Source: Nymphalis io (lineage: Eukaryota; Arthropoda; Insecta; Lepidoptera; Nymphalidae). From it: a stretch of DNA of 64,000 nt. Below are positions 33,801 to 49,400 of this stretch, piece after piece. The stretch covers positions 7,837,001 to 7,901,000 of the forward strand of contig NC_065896.1 in NCBI RefSeq assembly GCF_905147045.1, written 5' to 3'. The notes under the pieces were generated by a model, which saw only the letters and a list, made by a program, of their open reading frames with translations, was not told the origin of the DNA and made no database searches. Every line of letters starts with the position of its first letter. Within the stretch, counting starts at the first letter, position 1. The position numbers and the translations under genes are program-made.

Positions 33801-36800
33801 AAAAATAGTATTTTTACAATGAGACAAAAAAATATTATTAATATTTTGATGGTCGTTTTTTAAATTATACACGTTTTAACCGGAACGATAATATTACTTT
33901 GTGTGATACGAGTGGATGAATGACCTCTTAGATTAAAGGAAAAGTATACTGTCGCGAAACCTTGATATAAAGTTTCCTAGTTCAAAGTCAGTTAATGTAA
34001 GTGACTCGGGCAAAAAGTAAAATGTTATTTAGTTTTTATTAAATCTTAACGATTATATTTGACATAGATTAATAATTTTCTACAGGTCAATGCACTATTA
34101 TTCATTGAAATACCATACCATTATAAATTCGATATTATTTTAATATTATAATATTTATTTCATAATTGAAAGACATAAGAATTTTAGTTAAAACAATAAT
34201 ATAATTCTCTAATAATAGGAGAGAAGAACTATTTTTAAATTTAGATAAGGTCAAGAAAACGTGCAAAATATTTTATTAAAGCATTACATAACTCATGTGT
34301 AAAAAAGTCCACAATGATACATAAGGAAAAGTCATAGCCAGCAATTTATTAAAGTCTTGTTCCTTAAAGTTTTTGTTTATTAAAAATCGTGCAAACAAAT
34401 TATTCCAAATTAGCTTAGGTAATATGTATAGAAATACGAAACAATAAAATATTAATTAACTTAGTTAAATAGTATAATTAGAAATTATATTATACAAATA
34501 ATTGCGATGTTATATATTTAATTATACGTATAGTTTCACGGATTACATATTGTTTACTACATAATCATAGCGACACTAAGGGCTTGGTGCAAGAGTCTAT
34601 GAAACTATGACTTCAATTTAAATTGCGACAAGATTGATTGCCGTTAATCCACGTGACTGGTTCTGATTCAGGAAGTGACAAAATACTGGTTAGTCACGCG
34701 CTACACTCACCCACGTAATAAACCCTAAATATAATATTATCAAAACAACGGACTAGCACCAACTTTATATAAATTTAAGATTATCTCTTCATTATTACGT
34801 TTATATAATATTAAAATTATTATGTCGATAATAAATACGAAACCAGAATTTGGTTATATATATATATATTTTTTTCTTTCGTGTCTTTCGTGTTTTTCGT
34901 GTCTGTCGTAGATTTGTTTTTTTTTTATTCTCAAAAAAATTAACTCGATATTTTATTAAATGTTTTTAAATAATATTGTTTTTATCAATACGGATTAAAA
35001 TAAAGATGTTTTTAGTTCGCAACAGCGCAACGGCTTACAGGTCGCTTAGCAATATTAAAGCCTCTGGTTCGATCCTGATTGTCAATAAGTAAAAATAAAA
35101 GAATGATTAAATAAGGTTTCTCGAATAATATCGCTGCATTTAATACCTACACGTTCAGTATTAATCCTGTGCTAGTAAATGCCGAATTGCTTATATATAT
35201 AATATTTTATTATGAAAAACAATGTCAACGATACGGTTATATAATATTATGACCACATTCCTAGCTATTTATATACAAATAATAATTAATTTAAATATAT
35301 GTATAACTTTACATATATTTTGGCTGTAACTTTTCGTGTTTTACATTCCTTAGCCTCAAAAATATACGTCTAGCGTAATTATATAATTTATAACGTTATA
35401 TACATGTATGTAAGTTATATGGCTCAAACCGTTCACCAATTTATAAAAAGACCATCTAATGCATAATAAATATACGAACGAATTGGCGAAGTAGTTTCAG
35501 AGCCGAGATAGGCCAGTGTCAAGCCAGGCAAGCAATGTCGTACTTTCAAGTGCTTAATTTGTGTATATAATTCATCTCGTGATCGGCGGTGAAGGAAAAC
35601 ATCGTGATAATCTGGGTAGGTACCACCCACTCATCAGATATTCTACCGCAAAACAGCAATACTTGATATTGTTGTGTTCCGGTTTGAAGGGTGAGTGAGC
35701 CAGTGTAATTACAGGCACAAGGGACATAAAATCTTAGTTCCCAAGGTTGGTGGCGCATTGTCTATAAGCGATGGTTGACATTTCTTAGAATGCCAATGTC
35801 TAAGGGCGTTTGGTGACCACTTACCATCAGGTGGCCCATATGCTCGTCCACTTTCCTATTCTATATCTATATTCTATATCGTGAGGAAACCTGCATGTGT
35901 TGGATGCAAATCTGCCAGATATCTATTCCACCAACCTCTATTGGAGTAGCGTGGTGGAATAACTTCAAAACTTTCTCCTCAAAAAAGAGTAGCCCAACTG
36001 TGGGTCGTTTACAAGCAGTTATTATACTTTCGAGGTAGTTTCAGATATTAGCGTGCACAACCAAAACTCTAGAGTTTTATAATATAAACTAGCTCTGTTA
36101 TTTATCACTATAATATAATTATATTAAAACATTTTAAATAAGACAGGGTTTAATTATTAACGGCTTTGACTATTCATGTTGTTTTAGATAAATTATGATT
36201 TGTGTTCTTTGAATCTCAAACCGAAAAAAGAGAATCCGTGTTTAAGAAAACATCCGCTAAACAACGTTTTCACATATTTAAAGCCAGGCTTTATGTTTAA
36301 TTGTATTAAATAATTAGTAATTATATAAGCGAAATAAGTTTCTTATTATTTTGACTTATGTTAAAAAAGGGTTGTATTTTAATTATGAATGTGACAAACA
36401 AAATGAACTGTTTATTTATTATACTGTTTTATGGTTTGTCATTGGTTTAAGCAGCCGAATTGTAGCTGTAGCTATTTAAAAGTAGAGTAGGCGTTTTAAC
36501 TATTTAACGAAAAGAAAGTTAAAAACAATTGCAAATGGGGAGCGTCTAATTTAAATAACTAAATACTTTCCCGATTTCCCCATTTCGTAAACATATACAA
36601 CCAAACTGTTTTAAATTTAAAAATGATTTTGTCTTCGTTTTTCGCGTAGTACTATTAACGTATGTAATAGGCGTTGCGTTTCGTTTTGGTAAAACATGTG
36701 TATAAAAATAATCACAAAAAACATAATTAAAAACAACGTACAGGTTTTACTTAGATTTGCCATGAACTTAGTGTAAATATATGGAACATCTTCTGATATT

Positions 36801-39800
36801 TTCAATGTCAAATAATAAAAAAATACGTTTAAAGTTATGAAGAATGCGAATATACACATATCCTTGAGGCTAGACCTCAGACCAAGGGCCTCGACATTCG
36901 CAATGTCACCCTACGACTTTCACGTAACTGATTGTTATATTTCATATAATTTATTTTTAATCATTCTAGCTGTTAACCTTTAGAGCATGTAATTGATTTA
37001 TTAAAATTAAATCAGGTTATAAACTATCTCAAAAAAATGCGATTAAAATTCTTAAGTAACTATAAAAACCGTTTAATATATTGATCTCTAAAACGCAGGT
37101 TGCAGAGAAAAAGGTAGAACTTGTTCAATAATTGCGTCATAGCTGATACATAGAACTCATTCATTATTTATGGTCCAATCATGAAGTTCAATGAACCACT
37201 TAATACTCAGTAGACCTACATATATGACCATTTAAAGAGCTAATAACTTACTTATAACCGTCTACGGCACTGACCCGAATGTCTTAACATTATAGTGCCA
37301 ATGTCAAAAACGCAACAGAAATGAATAAGTAGCCTCGATTGATACAACGTGAAACGAAAGTGCGTTGTATTCGCCAATACTACGTGACCAAAGTGAGAAT
37401 ACCATAGGATAAAAATGTATTGAGTAAGGTCACTGTGATGTAACTAAAAGAAAATTTCGATTGGATAACTGTAATGGTTATGTTTTACTAATTATCGCGA
37501 AATTGGTGATTGAGGTTCTAATACGTTATCATTACCGGTAGTAAGGGTTCATTTAGCGTTACTCAACAGCTTAGTTAGCTACTGCTAAAGAGGAATTATT
37601 TGTATTTACGTGTATTGGTTTAAATAGTGAGCTAGTGTACAGACACAAGGGTTATAGCATCTTAGATCTTTTTTTTTTTATAGAATAGGAAGGCGGACGA
37701 GCATATGGGCCACCTGATAGTAAGTGGTCACCAAACGCCCTTAGACATTGGCATTGTAAGAAATGTCAACCATCGCTTACATAGCCAATGCGCCACCAAC
37801 CTTAGGAACTAAGATTTTATATCCCTTGTGCCTGTAATTACACTGGCTCACTCACCTTTCAAACCGGAACACAACAATATCAAGTATTGTTGTTTTGCGG
37901 TAGAATATCAGTAGATCGCGTGGTTTTGACCTCATCAACGGTGAAATGGTAAATGTGACAATTTACAACGAGGCTCGTCTGCTTGACTATTTTAAAAAGG
38001 TTTGCTAAGATAAATGGCATCATAAAATGAAATCGAATTATTTTTTAAGGCATAAAACTTATTAAAATATTTGATGTTTTCTACTATCACGATTTTAAAT
38101 ATATAATTGTTTCTACATTTAAACACGTCATAAAATAAAAATAACTACAATAATAATGTTAGTTTGAGTATATCTGTTTTCTTGTATAGTGTTTTTACAT
38201 ACTTAAGAATAAGAAATCTAATATTATATATTCCTTGTTAATAAATAAACCATGTATTACTATGTGTGAAGTATTTCAATCCGCAATTTGAGATAAAAGA
38301 TATAGTCATACATTTTTGCATTTAATGATCTCCTTTTCAAATTTACATTGGTTTGTTAACTAAATAATTCTTTATTGCAATCTTTTTCGAAGTAGTTCGT
38401 AAGTAAACGTGATCGAGGATTCTCAAGATAACCTTTTGTTATTTCGAGAAGGTTACGAAAACAATCAAATGATTTGCACAGAATTGTGCCTTACAAATAA
38501 ATTATTAATTTTATATTATAAACGTCAATATAATTAAGCATAGGTAATATTTATTTGAAGAAGTTATTATACAATATTATATATTGTGTGTATTTTTTTG
38601 TCATAATAATCATTATTCGTAATTATAATGTGGAGTTTATTACAGCACGCTGTTCTTTAGTGTCTTGGTGAAAAGTGTCAGAATTTTATCCGATTAAACC
38701 ACATTAGTATCCATCACTGCAAACATCAATTGCCTGGATTTGAACCTTTAATTTTCAACTATTATTTTCATACAATATAATAATCTCATTTTATTCTATT
38801 AAAATTCTTATAGGTTTTTCTCAATCTCTATTGTATAAGTTGTTAACATGAAACTTATGTTTCATTGAATACTTCAATCATATGTAACATTTTTTCCGTT
38901 TGTTATTACTATACTATAACTACCTAGTCGTAACAAACAATGTAAAATTTATTCGACACGTTTATCCGTTCGTGATAGGCGTTTTTATTACTACATACAA
39001 CGAATTACCATTAGAATTTCCCAAATTAAAACGTCAAATCTGTAATCTCAGAACATCGACGATTTGCACGATTTGGAAATTTACTCATGACAAAACGAAT
39101 TAATAATTCAACGTTCGGTTAAAAATAGACAGCGTAAGATACTTAGAAACGATCTCAATTTGCCTTAAGCGTAAAGATGAAAAAAAAACTCCTTCCAATC
39201 ACGTGGTGATGACCTCACACCGGACCAGACGACCTCTGTCGTGAGGCGGAATACGACTATAATATTTCGGTGTAAACAACGTGTTCGTGTAAAACAATTA
39301 AAAACAATGGTCCGAAAAATACATATGTAATTATTATTTATTATGTATTTATGATATACTCTGTGGTTTCAGCAGATAGATAGAATATAGTAGATATCAC
39401 CTCAACCCCTATTTGTTTTAAGAGCCAAATAAGGGATTAACAATGGTACCAATCAATGGAGCATATAAGCCTTTATTCAATTTGCATTGTTTATTTGTTT
39501 CATAAACTGAATAAGATCCTAAGAGAATTTCTTTTCCTACTGAGTTGAAATTTCACAAGTTAATTCAGTTCCAATGTCAATGCTTTTTTATGGTAAGCAT
39601 GACCTGATTACACCCAGGAATTTCTCCATAAAAAACTATGATTTGGTATGGTATATGATATAAGTATGGTTTTTTAAAAACACATTGTTTTTGCTTGCTT
39701 GTGAAAGTTACGTAAATTTTTCCTGTTAAAGATACAAAGGTACTATGGTTAACGATTGACGATGGTAAAGCAAACAACAATAGTGTTTTTTTAATATATT

Positions 39801-42800
39801 GCGTTAAATACGTGTTTAAAGTTAAGCTTAAAAGTTTTTAATATAGATAATTTTTTTAAATTTTATTGTACTAATAATACATTACAATATTTATTGTTTT
39901 TGAATGATCATCTATTACTTTCTGAAAAAAACGTCTTGTTACTCCATTATTCATTTACGATCGAAAAAATAATTAAATTTGATGTTTCATTAACATATTT
40001 GTATTTATTTAAATAAACTAACAATAATTTATCAATTCATAAGAGTATTTAACATTCTGACTTTAATTGATAAACTCATATTATGAAAAATAATATATTA
40101 TCGTTACAAGACATTTAATTACTCTAATTATATAGAAAGCCTATTTATATTAATCTATCAATGGAAAAATAGAATTGGAATTGCGATTCAACGGCTTAAT
40201 ATTAAGAGCATTCTTGCTGTCATTTTACGCGGTCATGCCTTGTGCAGTAAATAAAAAATTCTTATGGAAAAATATATATTACTAAAAAAGTAAATTTTAG
40301 TACACGGATTCTTTGAAATAAAGAAAAATAATAAGTAGACTGGATGTATATCTTCATTTGTGAAAATCGAATAAAAATCCGTAAGATGGTTTGATGCGGC
40401 CGAGGATCTTTGTTTTAGACGTAGTATATATTAGAATAAAAAAATATTTGTATCGACTTATGTCGAGTTAATAAGAATTACAAGGAATTGTATTTTGTAT
40501 AGACAATTAAAATTTACATTGTATTCTAACATCTATCATATTATGTTATGTAATAGACAGCAGAATTGCGAAGTTTTTCGTTGCTATGAATGTGTGAATT
40601 AGGTCTAAAACCAATGAATTCACTGTATGGTTATTGTTCAGACGATAATTCATTTATATTTGAGTTTTATTTTTTCGTTTTTATTGTATAATAATTATTA
40701 GTTAATTTCTAGTAACTTATATAAATATATAATATAATTATCCTGAAAACTAATAGGTTATTTTTCATTTGCCACGGTAGTATGCGAAAGCGATCCCGTG
40801 GCGCTCCTCGTTAAGACGGAAAGGGTACCGCTGGTTTTCCAGTAGGTATTCCGATGTTCGGGGCGCACTCGGCACCTTGGATACCGACGAGTCCCACATA
40901 CCCCCCCACTGTTCCCGTGGAGGAAACGCGTAATGCGTTTTTCCAGCGATAAAAAAAAGGTTATTTTTCATTTATATTTATCCTTATATATTCAAGCTGG
41001 AGAGTTTACATTGTTGAACGGACTTATGTTAGGTAAAACCAGTGGGATTTTAAAAACTATTTTGGGGCGTTTACGAGCGTAGCAATAACTAAGCTATATT
41101 ACTGACAAACTGTCAGTGTCAAAGTCTTCAGGTGTATGTAACAGTCTAGATTCCCCAGTGGTCAGAACCGGGAATCGTATATAAAGATTGTTGGTTCAAA
41201 CAGAGGTAAACACCACTGAATTTCATGTATTTATTCAGTGTTTATTTATGTAGTGGAGGAAAAAATCGTCGAATAAAAATCTGCTTTGCCTCTTTGCTGA
41301 AGCCTCGTTATGCAATAACATTCTCTGTTTTTGTATGAATTATATATGAATGGGTATAGTAAATCAAACTTTTAGTGAAAAAGAAATGTAATATTTCAAA
41401 TAATATTCTTTACAATCTATTTGAATTCGATTAAGAATCACATACACAATTTCGTTGGGTAATAATTGCTTACGAAATATAAAATGATGGTATTCATGTT
41501 AATTGGTTAAGATTACATTCGTTTACGTTCTAATATATGCAAATTAAACGGGTACTGTTCATATATCCTTATTTTCAAAACCATCAGTACACGATTAGAT
41601 AATGAATAAAAAATTGAATGAAGTTCTTTTATTGGAGTTCGCACGCAATGTTTGATATAAGATTTGACTTTAGTTGTTTATTATTTTTAATTAGCTAGTG
41701 AGTTTTTCCTAAGTAATTATTAAGTTACACTGCTAATGCAAGCACGGTAGTAATAAAAAAACTATTCGGAAATAATACATTTCACGCACAAGAAATAGAA
41801 AACGGAGATTATTTTTTTGTATTTTGGTTTTTGTATAATTATAACATCTTTGGATTCGAGATTGTACAGTCTTATTTGATGAAGAAAAGGCGATGATTTT
41901 TTATAGGCTGGATAATTATTTGAACATATTTTAAATCCAATGACGTAATTCATGTTTTTATTATAAAGATGTTAAGAAAGAAACGTTGTATTTTTATCAA
42001 ATAAAAAATAACATTTGAAATCGAATTTCCTACGTAAGCTGGTGATAATTACTGATTTGTCATGTTCGATTGGCTCACCCATTGCAGGTTTGTAAATCAC
42101 GTGACGGTATAACTCGACAGAATTAAATACCATCTTTAAACAACAAAATGAATAATGAATGGACAACTTTTGTTCGTGGAGATTAACATGGCGACTCCAG
42201 ATGAGGCAACGGTATCTTGCGAAAATCTATCGGCGCGAGGAAAAACGTTACATGAGGTAACAGCTTGTTTTATGCTATGTGTAATATAAGCTTATTATTA
42301 GGCATTTACATATTACTACATGTAGCATATACTAAGTAATTAGGACGTGATTTATAATAAAGTAAACGAATAACTAAAATAATATAAAGGTTTATATATC
42401 GATATCCTTGTTTGGTGATACAAAGCGATCTTATATAATAACATTATTTGTTTTACTGATAAAAACGCCTAATTCTTACGCATTTATATATACATACATT
42501 TTAATATACATTTATATAAACATCTGTATATAATTTATGAAAATACGTTACGATATTTTTTCATTCATTTATAAGATACTCGAGCAAATTTGGTATTTGC
42601 GGATGACTAGTTATTTCCACCTATACCATGAGCCTGTAATTACACTGGCTCACACATCCAATAAACCGGAGTCCGGAACATAGCAATACAAAGTATTATA
42701 TATAATATATTTGGTGGTAGAATAATTAAAGTTAAGTTGGGGGGTATGTTCTACCATCGTATTTTTTTTTAATAATTTTAACGATTTAAAAAAAAATGTT

Positions 42801-45800
42801 ATATGATTCCGGCTTAACATTTTTAAGAAGTTTACGTAAGAAACTTATCTTAAATTAACGTTAAGTTTGCAGAAAGCGATGATTCAAGGTAATTTCCGTT
42901 CTTTTGTTTATCTGTTTTTATTATAGTTTTTATACTGACTTTGCAATTAACTTGTCAATACCTAAGATAGGTTGATTGCCCTCTAATTACTTCCTAACAT
43001 GTGAATCGTACGCACGACTTTTATGGTGTCGATATCCTTGTTTGGTGATACAAAGCGATCTTATATAATAACATTATTTGTTTTACTGATAAAAACGCCT
43101 AATTCTTACGCATTTATATTTATCTTATTTTTTATATTTAAAATAATTTTAAAGAAAAAGTTGTAATATATTGAATATAACAATATTCAGGGTCCCTCAA
43201 CGTCGATGTAGATAATTGTATATCAAAATATTCACGGAATTACGCTATTATTATAATTATAGATAAACCTAAAAAAGCAAAACCTTATATACGATATTTA
43301 AGCCAAATCGTTAAAATCGTCATATATGTTGGAGAAGGGGCGGATACTGTTTAATGACTTATAGCCGTAAAGCATTAACAGTATATAATATTTTGATTAT
43401 TTATTCGTTATTAGTGCTACAAATAAAAATCACAATAATACAACAATTCCATGATTAATTATTTACACTTTTGCTATATACATAGCAACATTAAATGTAA
43501 TTATATTAAAATAATGTAGAATATTATGTGAAATATGAAAATGATTTCCGATTAATCATTCCTTCTTTGACCTTATTGCAATATTGCGTCTTTGGAGAGC
43601 GAGATCATTAAGTAAGTTAGTAGTAAGTTTAATGCTTGTACAATGTCTAATTGTTATCTTTTATCTTTATTTTAGGGGACTTATTGACGAAGTCACCTCA
43701 TAAATCTTGATACAATTCAAATTTATTTAAAATGTATTATTATATAAAATTATAATTATTAATAAACATTCTATAATAAAATTATGTAATAATCTCTTAA
43801 GAAAAAATGTATAATTCATAATAATCCAACTCATAAAAATAGTTGATTATGTTTTATGTGTAAAATTTTTGTTTATTAATACATAGAAACGACTCGAAAT
43901 CTTGTCGTAAAACATATTTTTATATGTTCTAGAAAATTCTATATTCTCGCATTAAATGAATTTTAATAAGATAGCATAATAGTGAGTTTTTATTAACAAG
44001 TTACTAAAATTGTACAACATTGCACTTAAATTTTAAATTTTTATTTGTATTTTCTAACCTAAACATTAGTAGTTATGTTTCTAATGAATTTCATTTTTAA
44101 TTTACCGTGAAAAATAAATTTTTCAAATAGATAAAGCTGCAGACATTAATACGAAAAGAAAACGGTAGTGTTGCCTAAGCAGATCTTGAAGCGATTGCAT
44201 TGTTTCATTGTATTAGCTGATTGTGGCATTAAGTCTTATTTGACTTCATTTCTTCGCACCCTATTGAGCAATTTAATTCTTGATACTTGGTTGTATAAAA
44301 ATCGTATACTGGATTCGTATAAGTTAATATGTTATGAATATTAATTCTATCAAGTCTTGTAGAGATTCACTGTAAGAACAAATTGGATACTCAACGGTGA
44401 GCACCGTCTTCAAATGTCAGAAAGTGATATGTGATATTCACTACAATAAATAAATAAATTTAATGGACGCAATCATTAAAATGCCGTATAAATATTGTAA
44501 GTTTATTTTTAACATTTCATGAGTGTTAGGAAGTAAGTTATTACAGTATAACGCTGCTGTATTAAATTGTGAATTTGTCTTATAAGACCTTTCGTAAAAG
44601 AAACTAAATAGAAATATTTTGTAGAAACTTTCAAAGTTATTACATTCTGTATTAATAATTATTGATTATTTTTAAAACTGACAATAAAAGTATCGGTAAT
44701 ATTTAAAATGTAAATACTGTCTAAGTTGTACTCAATAAAATTGTAATTGTATTAAATTGAAATATATTTGTCATCTCATGCCGTTGAACTTTATCAAAAT
44801 CATATCCTTGTGACTCATTCACAAGGATAAAGGTATTTCCTTTGTCCTATTCGTCATTCTAAATTGTAGTAGTATGAATTCATACCGAAGCTAGTTTAAT
44901 TTGAGGTTTTAATTTAGGTTTTCAAGTTTTAAGCTAATCGCTTCGGCAGTTTAGGTAGAAGCCTTCGTTATAACTCTAAGGTCAAAGTTTCAAAGTAAAT
45001 TAACTTCAAAATAGCTGTAACTACATGTCATCTAATGATTATGATGATAAATTCAGAAATAACGACTTGAATAAAGTTTATATTATTTTGTAGGACATTT
45101 TAGTCAGTTCATAGAAATTTAACAAAATATATGCTAAATTGCAAACTTTTAACTTCAACATCGTAATTCTGAATCTTTTTGTAGATCTGATCTGAAAGTA
45201 GAGACAATTATAATAAGTACGTTATATGTATATATTATGTTTTTTTAACTGTATTATTTTAGAATAGGATAGTAAAGCGCATATGGACTACATAAGTCGA
45301 CGGACTTTTTACTGGTGGTAGGGCTTTGTGCAAGCTCGTCTGGGTAGGTACCACCCACTCATCAGATATTCTACCGCAAAACAGCAATACTTGATATTGT
45401 TGTGTTCCGGTTTGAAGGGTGAGTGAGCCAGTGTAATTACAGGCACAAGGGACATAAAATCTTAGTTCCCAAGGTTGGTGGCGCATTGGCTATAAGCGAT
45501 GGTTGACATTTCTTACAATGCCAATGTCTAAGGGCGTTTGGTGACCACTTACCATCAGGTGGCCCATATGCTCGTCCACCTTCCTATTCTATATAAAAAA
45601 AAACCACAATAGTTGTTATTACAGTCAAAACCATTAAATGGTCAAGGGCCCGGCAATCATAGGATCTAAGGTGTAATTTATCTTTTGTCTATAATAAAAT
45701 AATGCCGTGTAATAAACTATCGCTGTCAAACTTATTGAAAAATCAGGTTTTCTTATAAGATTATGCGTTAAATATTTAATTAAATGAATTGTTTGTGAAC

Positions 45801-46340
45801 GCACATGCAGTTTTCTACACTAGCACTAGACAATTCTTAGGCTAATCTTAAAGATGGTCAGCCGGATGTTGCGAGCGCACTTAAGGTCTTAGAATACGCG
45901 TGTCCTAAGGGAGTTCTTCTATGAGGCCGAACTTCGGCTTAGAAACCCGTCGACGCCGGGAGGCTGAAATTCAGTGTTCGTTACATGAGTTTGAACCCGA
46001 AAACCTTGGTTTCTCAATTCACGTGCTACAACTACTGAAGCATTTCGGCTTTTAAATACTGAATTAAAAAAAAAAATTATATAATTTTTTATTTTTCTTA
46101 TAAAATTCATTTTAATTAAAACCGATTATGGTGGTGTTGTATGTTTCTGTCGTAATGAAATTTGTTAAAGTAATTTATGACTTAAGCAGCTGTATATTAT
46201 GGTTATCAATTAATTATCTGTCAGTCGCAGTACCATATCAAACGATTACTAATTTCCAAACTGTTAATACATGTTAATTATAATTGATGTAAAACATTTA
46301 TCAATTTGTCTCTTTTGAACTTTGTCTCATCACTGGTATA

Positions 46341-46413
<73 letters not shown>

Positions 46414-49400
46414 TATACTGGTGGTAAGGCTTTGTGCAAGCTCGTCTGGGTAGGTACCACCCACTCATCAGATATTCTACCGCAAAACAGCAATACTTGG
46501 TATTGTTGTGTTCCGGTTTGAAGGGTGAGTGAGCCAGTGTAATTACAGGCACAAGGGACATAAAATCTTAGTTCCCAAGGTTGGTGGCGCATTGGATATG
46601 TAAGCGATGGTTGACATTTCTTACAATGCTAATGTCTAAGAGCGTTGGTGACCACTTACCATCAGGTGGCCCATATGCTCGTCCGCCTTCCTATTCTATA
46701 AAAAAAAAAAAAAAAAATCTAATTACACTTATTAAAGATATTTGTGTATATTTTTAAAATAAATATATCTATAAAAATTGTTTTGTCTTTTATTTTTATT
46801 TATTACAGTAAGGCAGATGAGCGAATAGGCTGTCAAGTTTGGGATTGATGATATTAGCCCTCTTGAACACTACAGGATCCAAGTTATTATGTCCGTTATT
46901 TTATTCTCACTCACTTTTCAAACCTTAACATAATATAGAATACTTCGTGTTGCTGTTTAGCGGTAAAATAAGCGAGTGGGTACCGGGTATTGGGTAGTGG
47001 AGATAGCTTAGCTGTACCGCCGATTTTTTGTCATTGTAATAATTTCCTGTGTTTTTACAAAGTTATAAATATAAATTGTTTTAAAAAAAAAAAACACCTA
47101 TCTGCTGTTTTTATAATTGGAGCTTACATGAATTACATTTAGTAACATGATATTTTGGAAAGCAACGCCAATTTAAATGAATTAAATATATTTGTACAAT
47201 ATTTTCGTAACGTTTATACTTCCTTGTATATTGTTGTTAAATTGTGATATTACTAGCTTCCGCAAACGGCTTTGTCCGCGTGCGAGAGAGGAGAGGTGAT
47301 AGGTATCCTATGTCCTTTTCTTTACCCTTGATAACGCATATGCAAAATTTCATGATAATTGGTTCAGTAATTAACATGTGAAAGCGTAACAAATAAACTT
47401 ACGTTAGTATTTATCCTATAAATGTATGGATTTTTTGTTGAGCGTATCCATCAGTCGCCACGACATCAAAGCATCTCAATAGTGGATATTAGGGCTGAAA
47501 GCAGTCGCTTAACAGAAGCATAAATGATCAAGGAGTCATAAGTTAAATTTTTTTTTCATGCAGTTGTCAAAGTTGCGCCTACCTCAACTGAAAGGACAAG
47601 GGAACGACGATATAATAATTTCCCATGGAAAGTAAATACAATTAAATTAATTTCGCTACTCTATCTTATTCAATTAATATTAATTTAAGTAAGATAAGAT
47701 TAAGACTCATCAGTGTCTGTCGGTACCACTGAGCTCGAAAATGATTTATGGGAAAAAAGAAAAAGTTCTTTGGGAAAGTCGGATGAAATTCTACCACATG
47801 TATATATACCAACCTGCAAACATGAAGGAATTAATTCCAAGCTCTCTCGTTCAAGATTTTTAAGCAAAGGCAATATTATTCGATTAGTACCTAAAAAATT
47901 AAACAACACCTTTCTGCTCTTATTAGTCACTAGTAAGAGAATTTCATATAATAATTCGGTCTTAAATGTAGTTAATTTTTATTTTTTTCGTTACTAAAAT
48001 AAATTTGTAATGTAATTTGTGATTCAAATACGCACAATGAGCTCAAGTGTTATCAAATGTAATAGCGTGAAATATTGTGTAATAGGCGAGGAAGGAAGAA
48101 TATTAACAGTTGTTATGCGGTAATGTTGATCACGCGGACTTACCTAAGACTACGTGTTCGTAACATTAGGTCAATAGCCACTCAGACCACAACAAATGTT
48201 TGCATTTATGTATATATTATTATTAACCTGTACAAATATTTTGTTATTTATTCTCATACTAGTAGAGAATAATTTTATTGTGACATTAATACAAAGATTT
48301 ATTTGTAGTTATTTTTTATATTATTTTATTTTATGTTGACTTTCTTATAATATATTATACATATATTGATGATATTTATAGACTATATATAAATTTGCGA
48401 TAAAATAATTACAAAGGTACAACGTACAACCATAAATGTCAAACAATCTGGAAAACTGCATCGGATTTTAGTTAATGTTAATGCATTTTATTTTTTTTCA
48501 TTTTAGACACCTATGTGTGTTTAACTCTATAGTTAAACTTGAACTTAAAACAAATGAAGCCGTGAGACGCAGCTAGTGTTAGATAATCAATTGCATCGTT
48601 TGATGATTGTAAAAATGCCATTAAATGCAAACCTTGAGCTAGGTTATTGGTAGCTCTTATTTATTCCATTCGCAATAATTATTTAAACGAATGTAATTTC
48701 CTTATGTTTTAAGCTGTCTGGTAATAATGATTGTTATGTTTTTAGGTAGATTCACGATATCATTTCAAGGTAACGAAAGTTGTCACTATCAAAATGTACA
48801 AAAAATAGATATTCAAATGAAAAAGTCTGCGGGCTTTATCTTAATGTCAAACCTTGGACAATTTGTGTCGACAAATTTCATGAACTAGTTCCCTAAGCAC
48901 TTCCTTTAATTTGTTAAAATATTTTTCGACATATGTATAATGAATACATTTAATTTTGACATTTGTCCAAGTTCCTTCTAGCTGGTTTCTCTGTATAACT
49001 GGTTTTGAGTGTTTTTATACTATTGTTTTATGATAGTAATAATAAAGTAAACTTTGTACTAAATAAACTAAACTGTGTAGGTTTTACGAAATATTTTTTT
49101 AACGGGTTACAAAAAAGGAATTTATATGTTTGTAGTATTTAATACTAAGTGAAAGGACTTTGTGCATGCCTGGGTAGGTACCATTTCATTCATAATACTA
49201 CAACACTTAGTATTTCAGTGAAGAGTAAGTGAGCCAGTGTAAGACACAGGCACATGGGTCATAACTTCTTAGTTCTTAAGGTCGATGCCGCATTGGTTAT
49301 ATATAAGATGGTTGATGTTTCGATGTCTATGGACGGTAGCGACCACTTACCATCAAATTCAATTGCCAGTCTGTCTACCTAAGTACAATTTTCTTGTACT

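Noticed and set aside
40765..40971. 68-codon minus-strand frame (GKTHYAFPPREQWGGMWDSS)
   Set aside because: It lies wholly within the 188-bp retroposon and its target duplications, antisense to the poly-A tail.
16088..46592. A nearly identical ~55-residue frame (with SLTLQTGTQQYQVLLFCGR) recurring near 16.2, 30.2, 35.7, 45.4 and 46.5 kb
   Set aside because: It is the antisense of family A retroposons. Each copy occurs only inside the repeat, with ragged N- and C-termini set by local stops.
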